Below are positions 18,534-27,470 of a DNA stretch of 64,000 bases, in pieces (positions within the stretch are counted from its first letter, which is position 1; every line of letters starts with the position of its first letter). A program made the translations under genes and the position numbers. The notes below the pieces were generated by a model. The model did not search any database. It was not told the origin of the DNA and saw only the letters and a program-made list of their open reading frames with translations. The stretch spans positions 5,022,001 to 5,086,000 of the forward strand of contig NZ_CP059491.1 in assembly GCF_014041935.1 (NCBI RefSeq), written 5' to 3'. This stretch comes from Gordonia jinghuaiqii (GTDB lineage Bacteria > Actinomycetota > Actinomycetes > Mycobacteriales > Mycobacteriaceae).

Positions 18534-20183
18534 TCAGCCGGTGAGGATCGGCGCCGTGTGTCCGGCGTCGGCGATGCGTCGGGTGTTCCGGCGCAACGGG
18601 AGGCGGTCGGCGGCTCCGTCGAGAACACCACCGGCCGGATCGTCGTACCAGCGTCCGTCGTTTCCGCGGCGCACCAGGTCATCACGCGGATGCCAGATCT
18701 GCCAGACGACGATCACGCACAGGGCGATCACCATGAGTCCGCGGAGAACGACCGCAACGGTGAACCACTGGTCGGGGAGCCAGCGTCGTTCCGGATCGAG
18801 GAACAAGCTCATCCGAGGAACCCAGATCAGCGCGTCGATCGTCATCCAGGTCAGCAGCAGGCGGGTGTGCGGAACCGCCAGGACCGCGAGCGGAACCAGC
18901 CACAGCGAGTACTGCGGACTCCACACCTTGTTGACCAGTAGGAAGCCTGCCACGGCGAGGAACGCCAGTTGCGCCACCCGGGGGCGGTGGGGCGCCCAGA
19001 TCCCGATCGCGGCGACCCCGGCGAGCACGGCAACCGTCAACCCCACCGACAGGGCGTTCAGAAAATCGATGTTCCATGTGAAACCAACGGTGTCGGCGAG
19101 GATTCGATAGATGGTGTCGGGGTCGGCAGATCGGTCGGCGTTGAAGCGGAAGAACTCCCACCACCCCGTGGGGTACGGGATGAGGACCGGCAGGTTGACC
19201 ACCAGCCACGAGCCGGCGGCGGCCGCGGCGACCGCCCCGAACTCACGGACCTTGCCCGACCGCAGACACAGCACACCGAGCACCACCAGCAACAACGCGG
19301 GGTAGAGCTTGGCCGCGGTTCCGATGCCGATGGCCACCCCCGCAAGCCATGGCCGGTCCCGGGCCCACGCGAGCAGCGCCAGAGCGACTGCCGCCGTGGC
19401 GATGGCGTCGAAGTTGGTGAAGGCGTGCACCATCACCAGCGGCGAGAGCGCCGCCAGCCACACCGACCACATCCGCGTGCGGGCGGTCAGTGCGGTCGCC
19501 CAGATGGTGACCAGCCAGAACGCGGCCAGGGCGAGCGCGACGATGGTGAAGAACAGCACCACGTCGAGCGCCCCCGGGATGCCCCAGTTGGTCTCGGCCC
19601 ACTTCCATCCGAGGGCCGCCTGCGCGGCGCCGTACATGAACATGCCGGTCAGGACCGGGTACTCCATGTATCGCTTGATCGTCTGGCCGTCGGAGTCCTG
19701 CTGGAACCAGAAGTCGCGGTAGGGCAGTGCGCCCTGGTTGAGTCGCTCCGCCCCGAACAGACTGATCACGTCCGAGTAGCAGAGATTGGTGAACTGGCGC
19801 TGGTCATCCCAGTCCAGTCGCATCTCGGCGCCGGGCCGCCCCGATGTCCCATCGTCGGGCGGGGCCTGCTGCAGACACCCGGCCTTGCCGAACCAGCCGA
19901 GCGCCAGTCCACACAGGGCCAGCGCGAACAGCACCCGCAGCGGGGTCAGGTGACGCGTGCGACCGATGACGGCATGCGCGCCCACCGGCCCGCCGACGAG
20001 GGAACTCGCCTCGCGGACAAGGTCGTCGCTGCGCGTCGGCAGGACACGTTCATCGTCGACGCGGAGATCGTCGGCGAGCGGTACGGGGCTGTCCCAGGCG
20101 GGGTCGGCGCCGGTCGTTGCGGGGCCCGGCGCCGAATCCTGGTCAGCCGATGGGCGGTTCAGGGACTCCTCCGCTGTCCCCAT
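18534..20183 (-). CDS. GT87-type membrane glycosyltransferase, Rv0051-like
   Basis: A 549-residue protein with a polar N-terminus of about 80 residues and roughly 11 membrane helices. It shares the CYSD loop (NLCYSDVISLFG) and SPQYSLW motifs with the GT87 gene at 15074. Its position directly after ponA1 matches M. tuberculosis Rv0051. The ATG at 20183 lies inside the last 41 bases of ponA1, so translation is probably coupled. Starts further upstream would run through the Gly-rich tail of ponA1 in another frame. It is likely a polyprenol-phosphate-sugar-dependent transferase of the envelope; the glycan it serves is unknown. Confidence 0.8.
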   Translation of the reverse strand: MGTAEESLNRPSADQDSAPGPATTGADPAWDSPVPLADDLRVDDERVLPTRSDDLVREASSLVGGPVGAHAVIGRTRHLTPLRVLFALALCGLALGWFGKAGCLQQAPPDDGTSGRPGAEMRLDWDDQRQFTNLCYSDVISLFGAERLNQGALPYRDFWFQQDSDGQTIKRYMEYPVLTGMFMYGAAQAALGWKWAETNWGIPGALDVVLFFTIVALALAAFWLVTIWATALTARTRMWSVWLAALSPLVMVHAFTNFDAIATAAVALALLAWARDRPWLAGVAIGIGTAAKLYPALLLVVLGVLCLRSGKVREFGAVAAAAAGSWLVVNLPVLIPYPTGWWEFFRFNADRSADPDTIYRILADTVGFTWNIDFLNALSVGLTVAVLAGVAAIGIWAPHRPRVAQLAFLAVAGFLLVNKVWSPQYSLWLVPLAVLAVPHTRLLLTWMTIDALIWVPRMSLFLDPERRWLPDQWFTVAVVLRGLMVIALCVIVVWQIWHPRDDLVRRGNDGRWYDDPAGGVLDGAADRLPLRRNTRRIADAGHTAPILTG

Positions 20184-22524
20184 CACCGGGCTCACCGCCT
20201 CCTCCGCCGCCGCCACCGGGGTTGCCGCCGGCGTCGCCACCACCGGGGCTGCCGCCGTTGCCGCCGCCGTTGCCGCCGCCGTTGCCGCCACCGGTACCTC
20301 CCCCGTTACCCCCGCCGCCGCGCGGGGCGCCGGGGATCGGGATGGTCACGCCCGGGGCGAGGGTCAGGTTGCCGTCGCCGCCCTGGTCGGGGATCTCGAA
20401 GGTGGGTGCCGCGGGACCGCGGGAACGACGCGTCGGTTCGGCCGACGTGACGGGCGCCTCGTACGGGACGCCCACCTGGCCGCCGATGGCCTCGTCGGGC
20501 TCGGGGAACTGCTTGATCTCCTTGCCCTCGAGGGCGGCATCCATGGCCGACTTCCAGATCTGGGAGGGCAGACCGCTGCCGTAGATCGGCGCGCCGTTGT
20601 AGTTGGTCAGCGCCGTGCCGTCACTGGTGCCGACCCACACCGCGGTGGACAGCTGCGGGGTGTACCCGACCATCCAGGCGTCCTTGTTCTGCCCGGTGTC
20701 GCCGAGCTGAACCGTGCCGGTCTTCGCGGCCGACGGGCGCGAACCGAGGGACGAGTCGTAGAGCGAGTTGCCGTTGGAGTAGGCGGCGATGGGCTCGAGA
20801 GCGGCGGTCACGGTGTCGGCGACCTTCGCGGGGAACACACGCTTGCCCTCGTTCCTGCGTTCGTAGAGCACCTGGCCGTCGGAGTCGACGACCTTCTGCA
20901 CGAAGTACGGCTCGTGGTAGACGCCCGACGCGGCGAGGGTCGCGTACGCCGAGGCCATGTCGATGACGCGAGACTGGTACTGGCCGAGCACCACACCGCC
21001 CTCGGGGGAGCCGTTGGCCTCCTGCAGGGTCTTCTCGATGTTGCCGAACGACTCTGCGACGCCGGCCTTGTGTGCGGCGTCGGCGACGGCCTGCGCGCCA
21101 CCCTTCAGATCCATCATCAGCCGGTAGTAGACGGTGTTGAGCGACATCTTCATCGCGGTGGCGAGGTTGCAGCTGCCGCAGCTCTCACCGTCGGAGTTCT
21201 CGACGGTGAGCCCGCCCGTGGCCTCGAACGGTGCCGAGCTGTACGTCTTCGTCAGCGGGATGTCCTGTTCGAGCGCCGCGACGAGCGCGAACACCTTGAA
21301 CGACGAGCCGGTCTGCAGCCCGGCCTGGGCGAGGTCCCAGCCGGACGGGTTGTCGCCGCCGTAGTAGCCGCGCACGCCGCCGCTCTGCGGATCGATCGAC
21401 ACCACCGATGCGCGCAGGTCGTCGGGTTCGCCGTTGAGCTCACCTTCGGGGCACTTGTAGATCTTGTTCTTGCGGCACGCCGACTGCACCGCCGCGTTCT
21501 GTACCTGCGGATCGATCGTCGTGCTGATCTTCAGACCGCCGGTACGCAGCTGCTTGTCGGTGATGCCGATGCGGTCGAGCTCACCGAGCACCTGACGCTT
21601 GATCAGTCCGTTGGGGCCGGGCGTCTCGTCGGTGTCGGTGACCCGCGCCTTGATCGTCTTCGGGAACACCGCGTTGTCGGCCTGCTGCTGGGTGATGGCG
21701 CCGGTCGCCACCATGCCCTCCAGCACATAGCGCCAGCGGGACTCGGTGACCTCGCGGTTGGAGTCGGGGTCGTAGTACGACGGCGCGCGGATGACGGCCG
21801 AGAGCAGTGCCGCCTCCTCGAAGGTCAGCGGGTTCCTCTCGGCGCGACGCTTGTCGGTGATCGACTTGTTGAAGTACTTCTGGGTGGCGACGGCGATGCC
21901 GTAGGCGCCGCGACCGAAGTAGATGGTGTTGAGGTAGGCCTCGAGGACCTTCTCCTTGGACCAGCCGTGCCGGTCGTTCATCTTCGCGGCGATCGCGAGT
22001 TCTTTGAACTTGCGATCGAAGCTGCGTTCGTCACCGACGATCGCGTTCTTGACGTACTGCTGGGTGATCGTCGAACCACCGCCGGCGGTCTGGTTGCCGG
22101 TGATCTGCCCGATGACCGCGCGGGACAGTCCGCGCGGCGAGAAACCGTTGTTGGTCCAGAACTCGCGGTCCTCGGCGGCGACGATCGCCTGTTTCATCGT
22201 CTCGGGGATCTCGTCGAACGGCACGACGGTGCGGTTGCCGTCCGGTGAGGTGATGTCGGCGAGAGTTCGACCCGAGGTGTCGACGATGGTGGCCTTCTGG
22301 CTCACGTCGGGTTCGGGGATCTCAGCCGTGAAGTAGGTGAACGCGAAGGCCACGATCAAGACCAGGACGATCGCCGGGACGATCGCTCCGACAATGCCCA
22401 GCGCCCACGCGAACCGGCGGTGCCGGGTTGCCATCGTGTTCCTGCTGTCCTGACCGCCACCGTTGCGTCCGGGACGGGTTCCCGTTCCCCGCGGTGTGGG
22501 CGAAGAACCATGCGCCTCGCTCAT
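20143..22524 (-). CDS. ponA1: Bifunctional penicillin-binding protein 1 (PonA1-like)
   Basis: A 793-residue class A PBP: a short cytoplasmic N-terminus, one membrane helix (about residues 38-66), a GT51 glycosyltransferase domain with catalytic Glu118 in AAEDREFW and the GGGSTITQQYVKN motif, then a transpeptidase domain with SxxK (Ser407-Lys410), SxN (Ser461-Asn463) and KTG (601-603). The last 90 or so residues are Pro/Gly-rich with repeated GGGNGG units. It polymerises lipid II and cross-links peptidoglycan at the outer membrane face. The ATG at 22524 has GGAAGGTGG upstream. Order and strand relative to the GT87 and DUF5318 genes match M. tuberculosis ponA1. Confidence 0.95.
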   Translation of the reverse strand: MSEAHGSSPTPRGTGTRPGRNGGGQDSRNTMATRHRRFAWALGIVGAIVPAIVLVLIVAFAFTYFTAEIPEPDVSQKATIVDTSGRTLADITSPDGNRTVVPFDEIPETMKQAIVAAEDREFWTNNGFSPRGLSRAVIGQITGNQTAGGGSTITQQYVKNAIVGDERSFDRKFKELAIAAKMNDRHGWSKEKVLEAYLNTIYFGRGAYGIAVATQKYFNKSITDKRRAERNPLTFEEAALLSAVIRAPSYYDPDSNREVTESRWRYVLEGMVATGAITQQQADNAVFPKTIKARVTDTDETPGPNGLIKRQVLGELDRIGITDKQLRTGGLKISTTIDPQVQNAAVQSACRKNKIYKCPEGELNGEPDDLRASVVSIDPQSGGVRGYYGGDNPSGWDLAQAGLQTGSSFKVFALVAALEQDIPLTKTYSSAPFEATGGLTVENSDGESCGSCNLATAMKMSLNTVYYRLMMDLKGGAQAVADAAHKAGVAESFGNIEKTLQEANGSPEGGVVLGQYQSRVIDMASAYATLAASGVYHEPYFVQKVVDSDGQVLYERRNEGKRVFPAKVADTVTAALEPIAAYSNGNSLYDSSLGSRPSAAKTGTVQLGDTGQNKDAWMVGYTPQLSTAVWVGTSDGTALTNYNGAPIYGSGLPSQIWKSAMDAALEGKEIKQFPEPDEAIGGQVGVPYEAPVTSAEPTRRSRGPAAPTFEIPDQGGDGNLTLAPGVTIPIPGAPRGGGGNGGGTGGGNGGGNGGGNGGSPGGGDAGGNPGGGGGGGGEPGDGDSGGVPEPPIG

Positions 22525-22648
22525 CGTCCACCTTCCTACCGGGCTGCGCGGGCTCACGCGCCGCGAACCACGGTTACCTTCTCGAGCCTTGTGCCACTCC
22601 ACTTTGACAGCACGCGCGTCACCTGGGCAAAAGCACGCAGTCGACGCG

Positions 22649-23065
22649 CTACTTGGCCACGCGTCGAGAGCGGCGCGTGGTCTGCGGCGGCAGCCCGGCA
22701 ACGTATGACTGCACCAAATGGTTCCAACTGCAGGTTCGGCACACCTCGACCACGTGTACCGAGAACTCCTCGGCGGTGGTTGCCAGGCGGGCGATCTCCT
22801 CGGTGCTGCGCGCCGAGCCACTCACCTGGCCGAGCCGATCGCCGAACACCCACGACACGAGCGTGACCTGCTCTTTCCGGCAGATCGGGCACATCGTGGC
22901 ACTTGTCCGACCGTGGAACTTTGCCGCACGCAGAAGGTACGGACTCGCATCGCAGACCTCGGCCACAGCAGCCCGGCCCGCGTGGACCGCGGACAGCCGA
23001 GCGCGCCGCTGCAGGGCGTAGTCGACGATCTGGCGTTGCACGGCTTTCAGGGTACGTGGTCGCAC
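22649..23065 (-). CDS. DUF5318 family protein (Rv0049-like), zinc-ribbon candidate
   Basis: A 138-residue actinobacterial protein. Two CxxC pairs (CPIC and CRTC), about 50 residues apart, could hold one zinc ion. The rest is basic at both ends (MRPRTLKAVQRQ start, RRSRRVAK end). It starts with GTG and lies 124 bp upstream of ponA1 on the same strand, as Rv0049 does in M. tuberculosis. The function is unknown. Co-occurrence with ponA1 suggests an envelope or regulatory role, but nothing in the sequence shows it. Confidence 0.8.
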   Translation of the reverse strand: MRPRTLKAVQRQIVDYALQRRARLSAVHAGRAAVAEVCDASPYLLRAAKFHGRTSATMCPICRKEQVTLVSWVFGDRLGQVSGSARSTEEIARLATTAEEFSVHVVEVCRTCSWNHLVQSYVAGLPPQTTRRSRRVAK

Positions 23066-23156
23066 GGTTCGGGTCGGCGCGAGGCGTACCGGCTCGGTAC
23101 GGCCCGGGCACGGAGACTCTTGTCACTCCCCCGACCGACCTCCTCGTGGACACGGT

Positions 23157-23175
23157 TATATCGGTGCGATACATT
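23157..23175. promoter_or_regulatory. Palindrome overlapping a -10 element between DUF5318 and padR
   Basis: TATATCGGTGCGATACA (23157-23173) contains the perfect palindrome TATCG-GTG-CGATA. It overlaps TACATT (23170-23175), which could be the -10 box for the rightward padR-ino1 transcript. It is a reasonable autoregulatory PadR operator that would also reach the divergent DUF5318-ponA1 promoter. No experiment is implied. Confidence 0.4.
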
Positions 23176-23278
23176 GGCAAACACATCGGAGCGAGGTGTC
23201 GGGACGTCAGAGCGTACCGACACAGCGCACGATCCAACAGCGGCGATCACGTCGACGGCACCGGAGGGGGTGAGGCAA

Positions 23279-24055
23279 GTGCTCGAACTCGCGATTCTCG
23301 GGTTGCTTCTCGAATCCCCCATGCACGGCTACGAGTTGCGCAAGCGACTCACCGGCCTGCTCGGCGCCTTTCGCGCGTTCTCGTACGGTTCGCTCTACCC
23401 GACGCTGCGTCGCATGCAGGCCGACGGCCTCATAGACGAGCCGGAAACGCCGCTGGGCGCGAAGGTGCGGCGGGGTCGGCGGGTCTACCAGCTCACCGAT
23501 GCCGGCCGGGTCCGGTTCGCCGAGCTGGTGGCCGACACCGGACCGCAGAACTACACCGACGACGGTTTCGGTGTGCATCTGGCGTTCTTCAGCCGAACCC
23601 CCGCGGTCGCGCGCATGCGCATCCTCGAGGGCCGGCGCAGGCAGGTCGAGGAACGTCGCGAAGGTTTGCGTGAGATCGTCGGACGCTCCAACCGCGCCGT
23701 CGATCGCTACACCCGTCAGCTGCATCAGCTCAGCCTGGAGTCCAGCGAACGAGAAGTGCGCTGGCTCAACGAGCTGATCGCCGCGGAGAGTTCCCAGCAA
23801 GACGGGGTGCCCGGTCCGTTCGACGACAACGGATTCCGGGACGGCCAGTTCGACGACGAACTCGCCGAAGCCCAACAGTCACAGGGCCGTTCGGCGTCGA
23901 AGACCGACTCCGGCCGATCCGCTGACGACTATCAAGAACCCGACTCGACGCCGAGCCGGGACGAACAGCTCGGGAAACCCGAGCAATTGAAAACACCGGT
24001 TGCGCAGCGAACGACTGCGATGCCGCGAGAAGAAGGAGAACCCGACCATGGGTGA
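23279..24055 (+). CDS. PadR-family transcriptional regulator (Rv0047c-like)
   Basis: A 258-residue PadR regulator. The N-terminal winged helix begins [23 protein letters not shown] and includes [19 protein letters not shown] Vir-like helical dimerisation domain follows ([21 protein letters not shown]), then a polar, acidic C-terminal tail of about 70 residues that the mycobacterial homologue lacks. The GTG at 23279 gives the family's MLELAIL start. A GTG three codons upstream is too close to GGAGGG. It overlaps ino1 by 8 bases and is transcribed with it, so it probably controls inositol phosphate synthesis and itself (inference). Confidence 0.9.
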   Translation: MLELAILGLLLESPMHGYELRKRLTGLLGAFRAFSYGSLYPTLRRMQADGLIDEPETPLGAKVRRGRRVYQLTDAGRVRFAELVADTGPQNYTDDGFGVHLAFFSRTPAVARMRILEGRRRQVEERREGLREIVGRSNRAVDRYTRQLHQLSLESSEREVRWLNELIAAESSQQDGVPGPFDDNGFRDGQFDDELAEAQQSQGRSASKTDSGRSADDYQEPDSTPSRDEQLGKPEQLKTPVAQRTTAMPREEGEPDHG

Positions 24056-25139
24056 GCCCAATAAGGTGCGCGTGGCCATTGTGGGCGTAGGAAACTGCGC
24101 TTCATCCCTGGTGCAGGGCGTGCAGTACTACAAGGACGCCGACGAGAACGCCAACGTTCCCGGCCTGATGCATGTGAAGTTCGGCAAGTACCACGTCCGC
24201 GACGTCGAGTTCGTCGCCGCGTTCGATGTCGACGCCAAGAAGGTCGGCTTCGACCTGTCCGACGCGATCTTCGCCAGCGAGAACAACACCATCAAGATCG
24301 CCGACGTGCCGCCGACCGGTGTCACCGTCCAGCGCGGACACACCCTCGACGGTCTCGGCAAGTACTACCTCGAAACCATCACCGAGGCAGACGGTTCCGG
24401 CGTCGACGTGGTCCAGACCCTCAAGGACAACGAGGTCGACGTCCTCGTCAGCTACCTCCCGGTCGGCTCCGAGCAGGCCGACAAGTTCTACGCACAGTGC
24501 GCCATCGACGCGGGCGTCGCCTTCGTCAACGCGCTGCCCGTGTTCATCGCCTCGGACCCGGAGTGGGCCCAGAAGTTCGCCGACGCCGGCGTCCCGATCG
24601 TCGGCGACGACATCAAGAGCCAGGTCGGCGCCACCATCACCCACCGCGTGATGGCCAAGCTGTTCGAGGACCGCGGCGTCACGCTGGACCGCACCTACCA
24701 GCTCAACGTCGGCGGCAACATGGACTTCAAGAACATGCTCGAGCGTGAGCGACTCGAATCCAAGAAGGTCTCCAAGACCCAGGCCGTCACCTCCAACCTC
24801 ACCGGCGCGCTCGCCGGCAAGGTCGACGACAAGAACGTCCACATCGGACCGTCGGACCACGTCGCGTGGCTCGACGACCGCAAGTGGGCCTACGTCCGCC
24901 TCGAAGGCCGCGCCTTCGGTGACGTGCCGCTGAGCCTCGAGTACAAGCTCGAGGTCTGGGACTCCCCCAACTCGGCCGGCATCATCATCGACGCCGTGCG
25001 CGCCGCCAAGATCGCCAAGGACCGCGGCATCGGCGGACCGATCCTCCCGGCATCGGCCTACCTGATGAAGTCCCCGCCGGAGCAGCTCGCCGACGACGTC
25101 GCGCGCAAGCAGCTCGAGGAGTTCATCATCGAGGCCTGA
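24048..25139 (+). CDS. ino1: Inositol-1-phosphate synthase
   Basis: A 363-residue myo-inositol-1-phosphate synthase of actinobacterial length. The NAD-binding Rossmann start [19 protein letters not shown] is clear. The catalytic core segments [14 protein letters not shown] and [12 protein letters not shown], the latter with the active-site Lys region, are present. It converts glucose-6-phosphate to inositol-1-phosphate, the first step to phosphatidylinositol, PIM/LAM and mycothiol. The ATG at 24048 is preceded by AGAAGGAG. The pairing with padR is conserved with M. tuberculosis ino1. Confidence 0.95.
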   Translation: MGEPNKVRVAIVGVGNCASSLVQGVQYYKDADENANVPGLMHVKFGKYHVRDVEFVAAFDVDAKKVGFDLSDAIFASENNTIKIADVPPTGVTVQRGHTLDGLGKYYLETITEADGSGVDVVQTLKDNEVDVLVSYLPVGSEQADKFYAQCAIDAGVAFVNALPVFIASDPEWAQKFADAGVPIVGDDIKSQVGATITHRVMAKLFEDRGVTLDRTYQLNVGGNMDFKNMLERERLESKKVSKTQAVTSNLTGALAGKVDDKNVHIGPSDHVAWLDDRKWAYVRLEGRAFGDVPLSLEYKLEVWDSPNSAGIIIDAVRAAKIAKDRGIGGPILPASAYLMKSPPEQLADDVARKQLEEFIIEA

Positions 25140-25494
25140 GCCTCGTAGGTCTGCCGAAGACAACTTCGTCCCCGTGGGGATTCGTGAGGTTCACCCCTCC
25201 GATTCCCGCGGGGACGTTGTCGTCGCGGCAGAAGTCGCGGCGTGCAATCGGGGTTGTCCCCCACAGACATCGTCGACTCACGGGACACGTGCGCGGCGGC
25301 TCGGCAGATACGCCGATCGTTCGGACCGTACACACCCGCGGCCTGCCCCGCTGAGAGAACCCGCAGGTCATCCGGTCAACTAGGTGACCCTCACCCACCC
25401 TTCACATAGAGTGTTGTCGGTTGCTCCGAATGCCTCTCGTAACTCGGGCGCATCGGACATCACCAGACCACGTACCAACAGAAAGGCACATCTC
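25140..25494. promoter_or_regulatory. Intergenic region: ino1 terminator-like hairpin and terD promoter
   Basis: A 355-bp gap without a gene. An imperfect long hairpin at 25151-25230 pairs GACAACTTCGTCCCCG (25159-25174) with CGGGGACGTTGTC (25209-25221) and continues with matching CTGCCG/CGGCAG ends; it may end the ino1 transcript. Further right, TAGAGT at 25407-25412 looks like a -10 box for terD, within a CCTTC-N3-TAGAGTG context that recurs upstream of the DUF475 gene. Nothing else stands out. Confidence 0.45.
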
Positions 25495-26070
25495 ATGGGC
25501 GTGAGCCTGAGCAAGGGTGGCAATGTCTCGCTGAGCAAGGAGGCACCGGGACTCACCGCGGTGTCGGTCGGCCTCGGCTGGGACATCCGCACCACCACCG
25601 GCACCGACTTCGACCTCGACGCCAGCGCCATCGCGCTCGGTACCGACAAGAAGGTCGTCTCGGATCAGCACTTCGTCTTCTTCAACAACCTGCGTTCGCC
25701 GGACGGCTCGATCGAGCACACCGGCGACAACCTGACCGGTGAGGGCGAGGGCGACGACGAGGTCATCAAGGTCGACCTCGCCGGTGTTCCGCCGAACATC
25801 GACTCCATCGTCTTCCCCGTCTCGATCTACGACGCGGATGCACGCTCGCAGTCCTTCGGTCAGGTCCGCAACGCGTTCATCCGCGTCGTGAACCAGGCAG
25901 GCGGCGCCGAGATCGCCCGCTACGACCTCAGCGAGGACGCCTCGACCGAGACCGCCATGGTCTTCGGTGAGCTGTACCGCAACGGTGCGGAATGGAAGTT
26001 CCGTGCCGTCGGCCAGGGTTACGCGTCGGGGCTCGCGGGCATCGCCCGCGACTTCGGCGTGAACGTCTGA
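25495..26070 (+). CDS. terD: TerD-family tellurium/stress resistance protein
   Basis: A 191-residue TerD-domain protein, exactly the usual length. It opens with [15 protein letters not shown] and carries the acidic loops of the Ca2+-binding family ([48 protein letters not shown]). TerD proteins are cytoplasmic, bind calcium and take part in membrane-associated stress complexes with TerC-type proteins. A DUF475/TerC-like gene follows 137 bp downstream. The ATG at 25495 has GAAAGG upstream. Confidence 0.95.
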   Translation: MGVSLSKGGNVSLSKEAPGLTAVSVGLGWDIRTTTGTDFDLDASAIALGTDKKVVSDQHFVFFNNLRSPDGSIEHTGDNLTGEGEGDDEVIKVDLAGVPPNIDSIVFPVSIYDADARSQSFGQVRNAFIRVVNQAGGAEIARYDLSEDASTETAMVFGELYRNGAEWKFRAVGQGYASGLAGIARDFGVNV

Positions 26071-26100
26071 GTCCTGGCTCACACCGGCTGATCCCCGTGA

Positions 26101-26133
26101 ATGCCGCACCTTCTCCTAGAGTGGGTGCGGCAT
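26101..26133 (+). promoter_or_regulatory. 10-bp hairpin with TAGAGT box between terD and the DUF475 gene
   Basis: ATGCCGCACC (26101-26110) and GGTGCGGCAT (26124-26133) form a perfect 10-bp stem with a 13-base loop. The loop region contains TAGAGT (26117-26122), matching the proposed terD -10 box and its CTTC-N3 context. The element could be an intercistronic terminator for terD, an operator over a second promoter, or both. Confidence 0.5.
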
Positions 26134-26207
26134 CCGCGTGTCTGTGTACGTCCCCGACGATGCCGTCGGCGGTCGGCCCTCTGCATCTCTAGAAAGGCCA
26201 CCAACCA

Positions 26208-27392
26208 GTGGTAGTACGAATATTCGGCCTCTCGGTCGTCGTGACGATCGTGTCGCTGATCATCGCGTTTCTCTACGGCGGTGTCGAAGCACTGATCCTG
26301 ACGGCCATCCTGGGCGTCTTCGAGATCTCGCTCTCCTTCGACAACGCGGTCATCAACGCGACCATCCTGCGCAGAATGAGCGAGTTCTGGCAGAAGATGT
26401 TCCTCACCATCGGCATCCTGATCGCAGTCTTCGGTATGCGGCTGGTGTTCCCGCTGGTCATCGTGTGGCTCGCGTCGGGCCTCAATCCGGTGGATGCGCT
26501 CGACCTCGCCCTGAACCCGCCGCCCAACGACGCGGCGTACTTCGCGAACGGTGACCCGAGCTACGAGACGATCATCACCGACGCGCATCCGCAGATCGCG
26601 GCATTCGGCGGCATGTTCCTGCTGATGCTGTTCCTCGGTTTCTTCTTCGAGCAGAAGGAGATCACCTGGCTGTCGTGGATCGAGCGTCCTCTCGAGCGCA
26701 TCGGCAAGCTCGAGATGCTCGAAGTCGTCATCGCCATCACGCTGCTCGTGCTCACCGCGACCTACATCGCTCCTGCTGACGAACGATCGACGGTCATGAT
26801 CGCCGGTGCTCTCGGCATGATCACCTACATCTTGGTCAACGGCCTCGGCGAGTACTTCAACGTCGAGACCGAAGTAAATGACGACGCAGTGGAGCCGGGT
26901 ACCGACGCCGCCGAGAAGGTGACGCTGGACAAATCCAAACCCGGACAGCCTGCCTCCGAGACGACCAAAGGCCGTTCCGGACCGTCAGGCCTGGCCAAGG
27001 CGACCGGTAAGGCAGGCTTCTTCCTGTTCCTCTACCTCGAGGTGCTCGACGCATCGTTCTCGTTCGACGGTGTCATCGGCGCGTTCGCCATCACCGCCGA
27101 TCCGATCATCATCGCCCTGGGCCTCGGTCTCATCGGCGCGATGTTCGTCCGCTCGCTCACCGTCTACCTGGTGCGCAAGGGCACGCTCTCGGAGTACGTC
27201 TACCTCGAGCACGGCGCCCACTGGGCCATCGGCGCGCTGGCGTTCATCCTGCTGTACTCGATCGGCACCCATGTGCCGGAGATCATCACCGGTCTCATCG
27301 GCGTGGCACTGATCGTCGCAGCGCTGCTCTCCAGCATCGTCCGGCGTAACCGACTCGCGGCCAAGGGCCAGGAGGACAGGGTCAACATCTGA
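26208..27392 (+). CDS. DUF475 / TerC-like integral membrane protein
   Basis: A 394-residue membrane protein with about nine helices. It has the TerC-superfamily acidic membrane motifs FEISLSFDNAVINA (first half) and LEVLDASFSFDGVIGAF (second half), which are thought to bind a metal ion. A charged cytoplasmic loop of about 60 residues (ETEVNDDAVEPGTD onward) separates the halves. TerC relatives export or handle Mn2+ and act with TerD. The GTG start at 26208 follows AGAAAGG. It lies downstream of terD on the same strand. Confidence 0.9.
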   Translation: MVVRIFGLSVVVTIVSLIIAFLYGGVEALILTAILGVFEISLSFDNAVINATILRRMSEFWQKMFLTIGILIAVFGMRLVFPLVIVWLASGLNPVDALDLALNPPPNDAAYFANGDPSYETIITDAHPQIAAFGGMFLLMLFLGFFFEQKEITWLSWIERPLERIGKLEMLEVVIAITLLVLTATYIAPADERSTVMIAGALGMITYILVNGLGEYFNVETEVNDDAVEPGTDAAEKVTLDKSKPGQPASETTKGRSGPSGLAKATGKAGFFLFLYLEVLDASFSFDGVIGAFAITADPIIIALGLGLIGAMFVRSLTVYLVRKGTLSEYVYLEHGAHWAIGALAFILLYSIGTHVPEIITGLIGVALIVAALLSSIVRRNRLAAKGQEDRVNI

Positions 27393-27411
27393 CCCCCGCA
27401 AGGACACAACG

Positions 27412-27456
27412 AACTGCGCCGCAGATCCGAAAGGATCTGCGGCGCAGTTCTTTCTG
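27412..27456. terminator. Bidirectional terminator between the DUF475 and AIM24 genes
   Basis: A perfect 17-bp stem (27412-27428 with 27433-27449) closes a GAAA tetraloop and is followed by CTTTCTG. It lies 20 bp after the DUF475 stop and about 20 bp past the stop of the convergent AIM24 gene, so it should end both transcripts. Confidence 0.85.
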
Positions 27457-27470
27457 TGCCCGAGGACGGA

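Noticed and set aside
19070..19085. parS-like TGTTCCATGTGAAACC inside the GT87 gene
   Set aside because: Three mismatches to the consensus, not palindromic and within a conserved coding segment.
20195..20330. Tandem GGN-type repeat in the ponA1 tail
   Set aside because: It is the coding sequence of a Gly/Asn-rich C-terminal tail rather than an independent repeat element; the Gly-rich SSB linker (about 14040-14140) is the same case.
19957..22248. 763-codon frame opposite ponA1 and the GT87 gene
   Set aside because: Low-complexity Val/Asp/Arg translation with no motif, while both minus-strand genes have complete domains.
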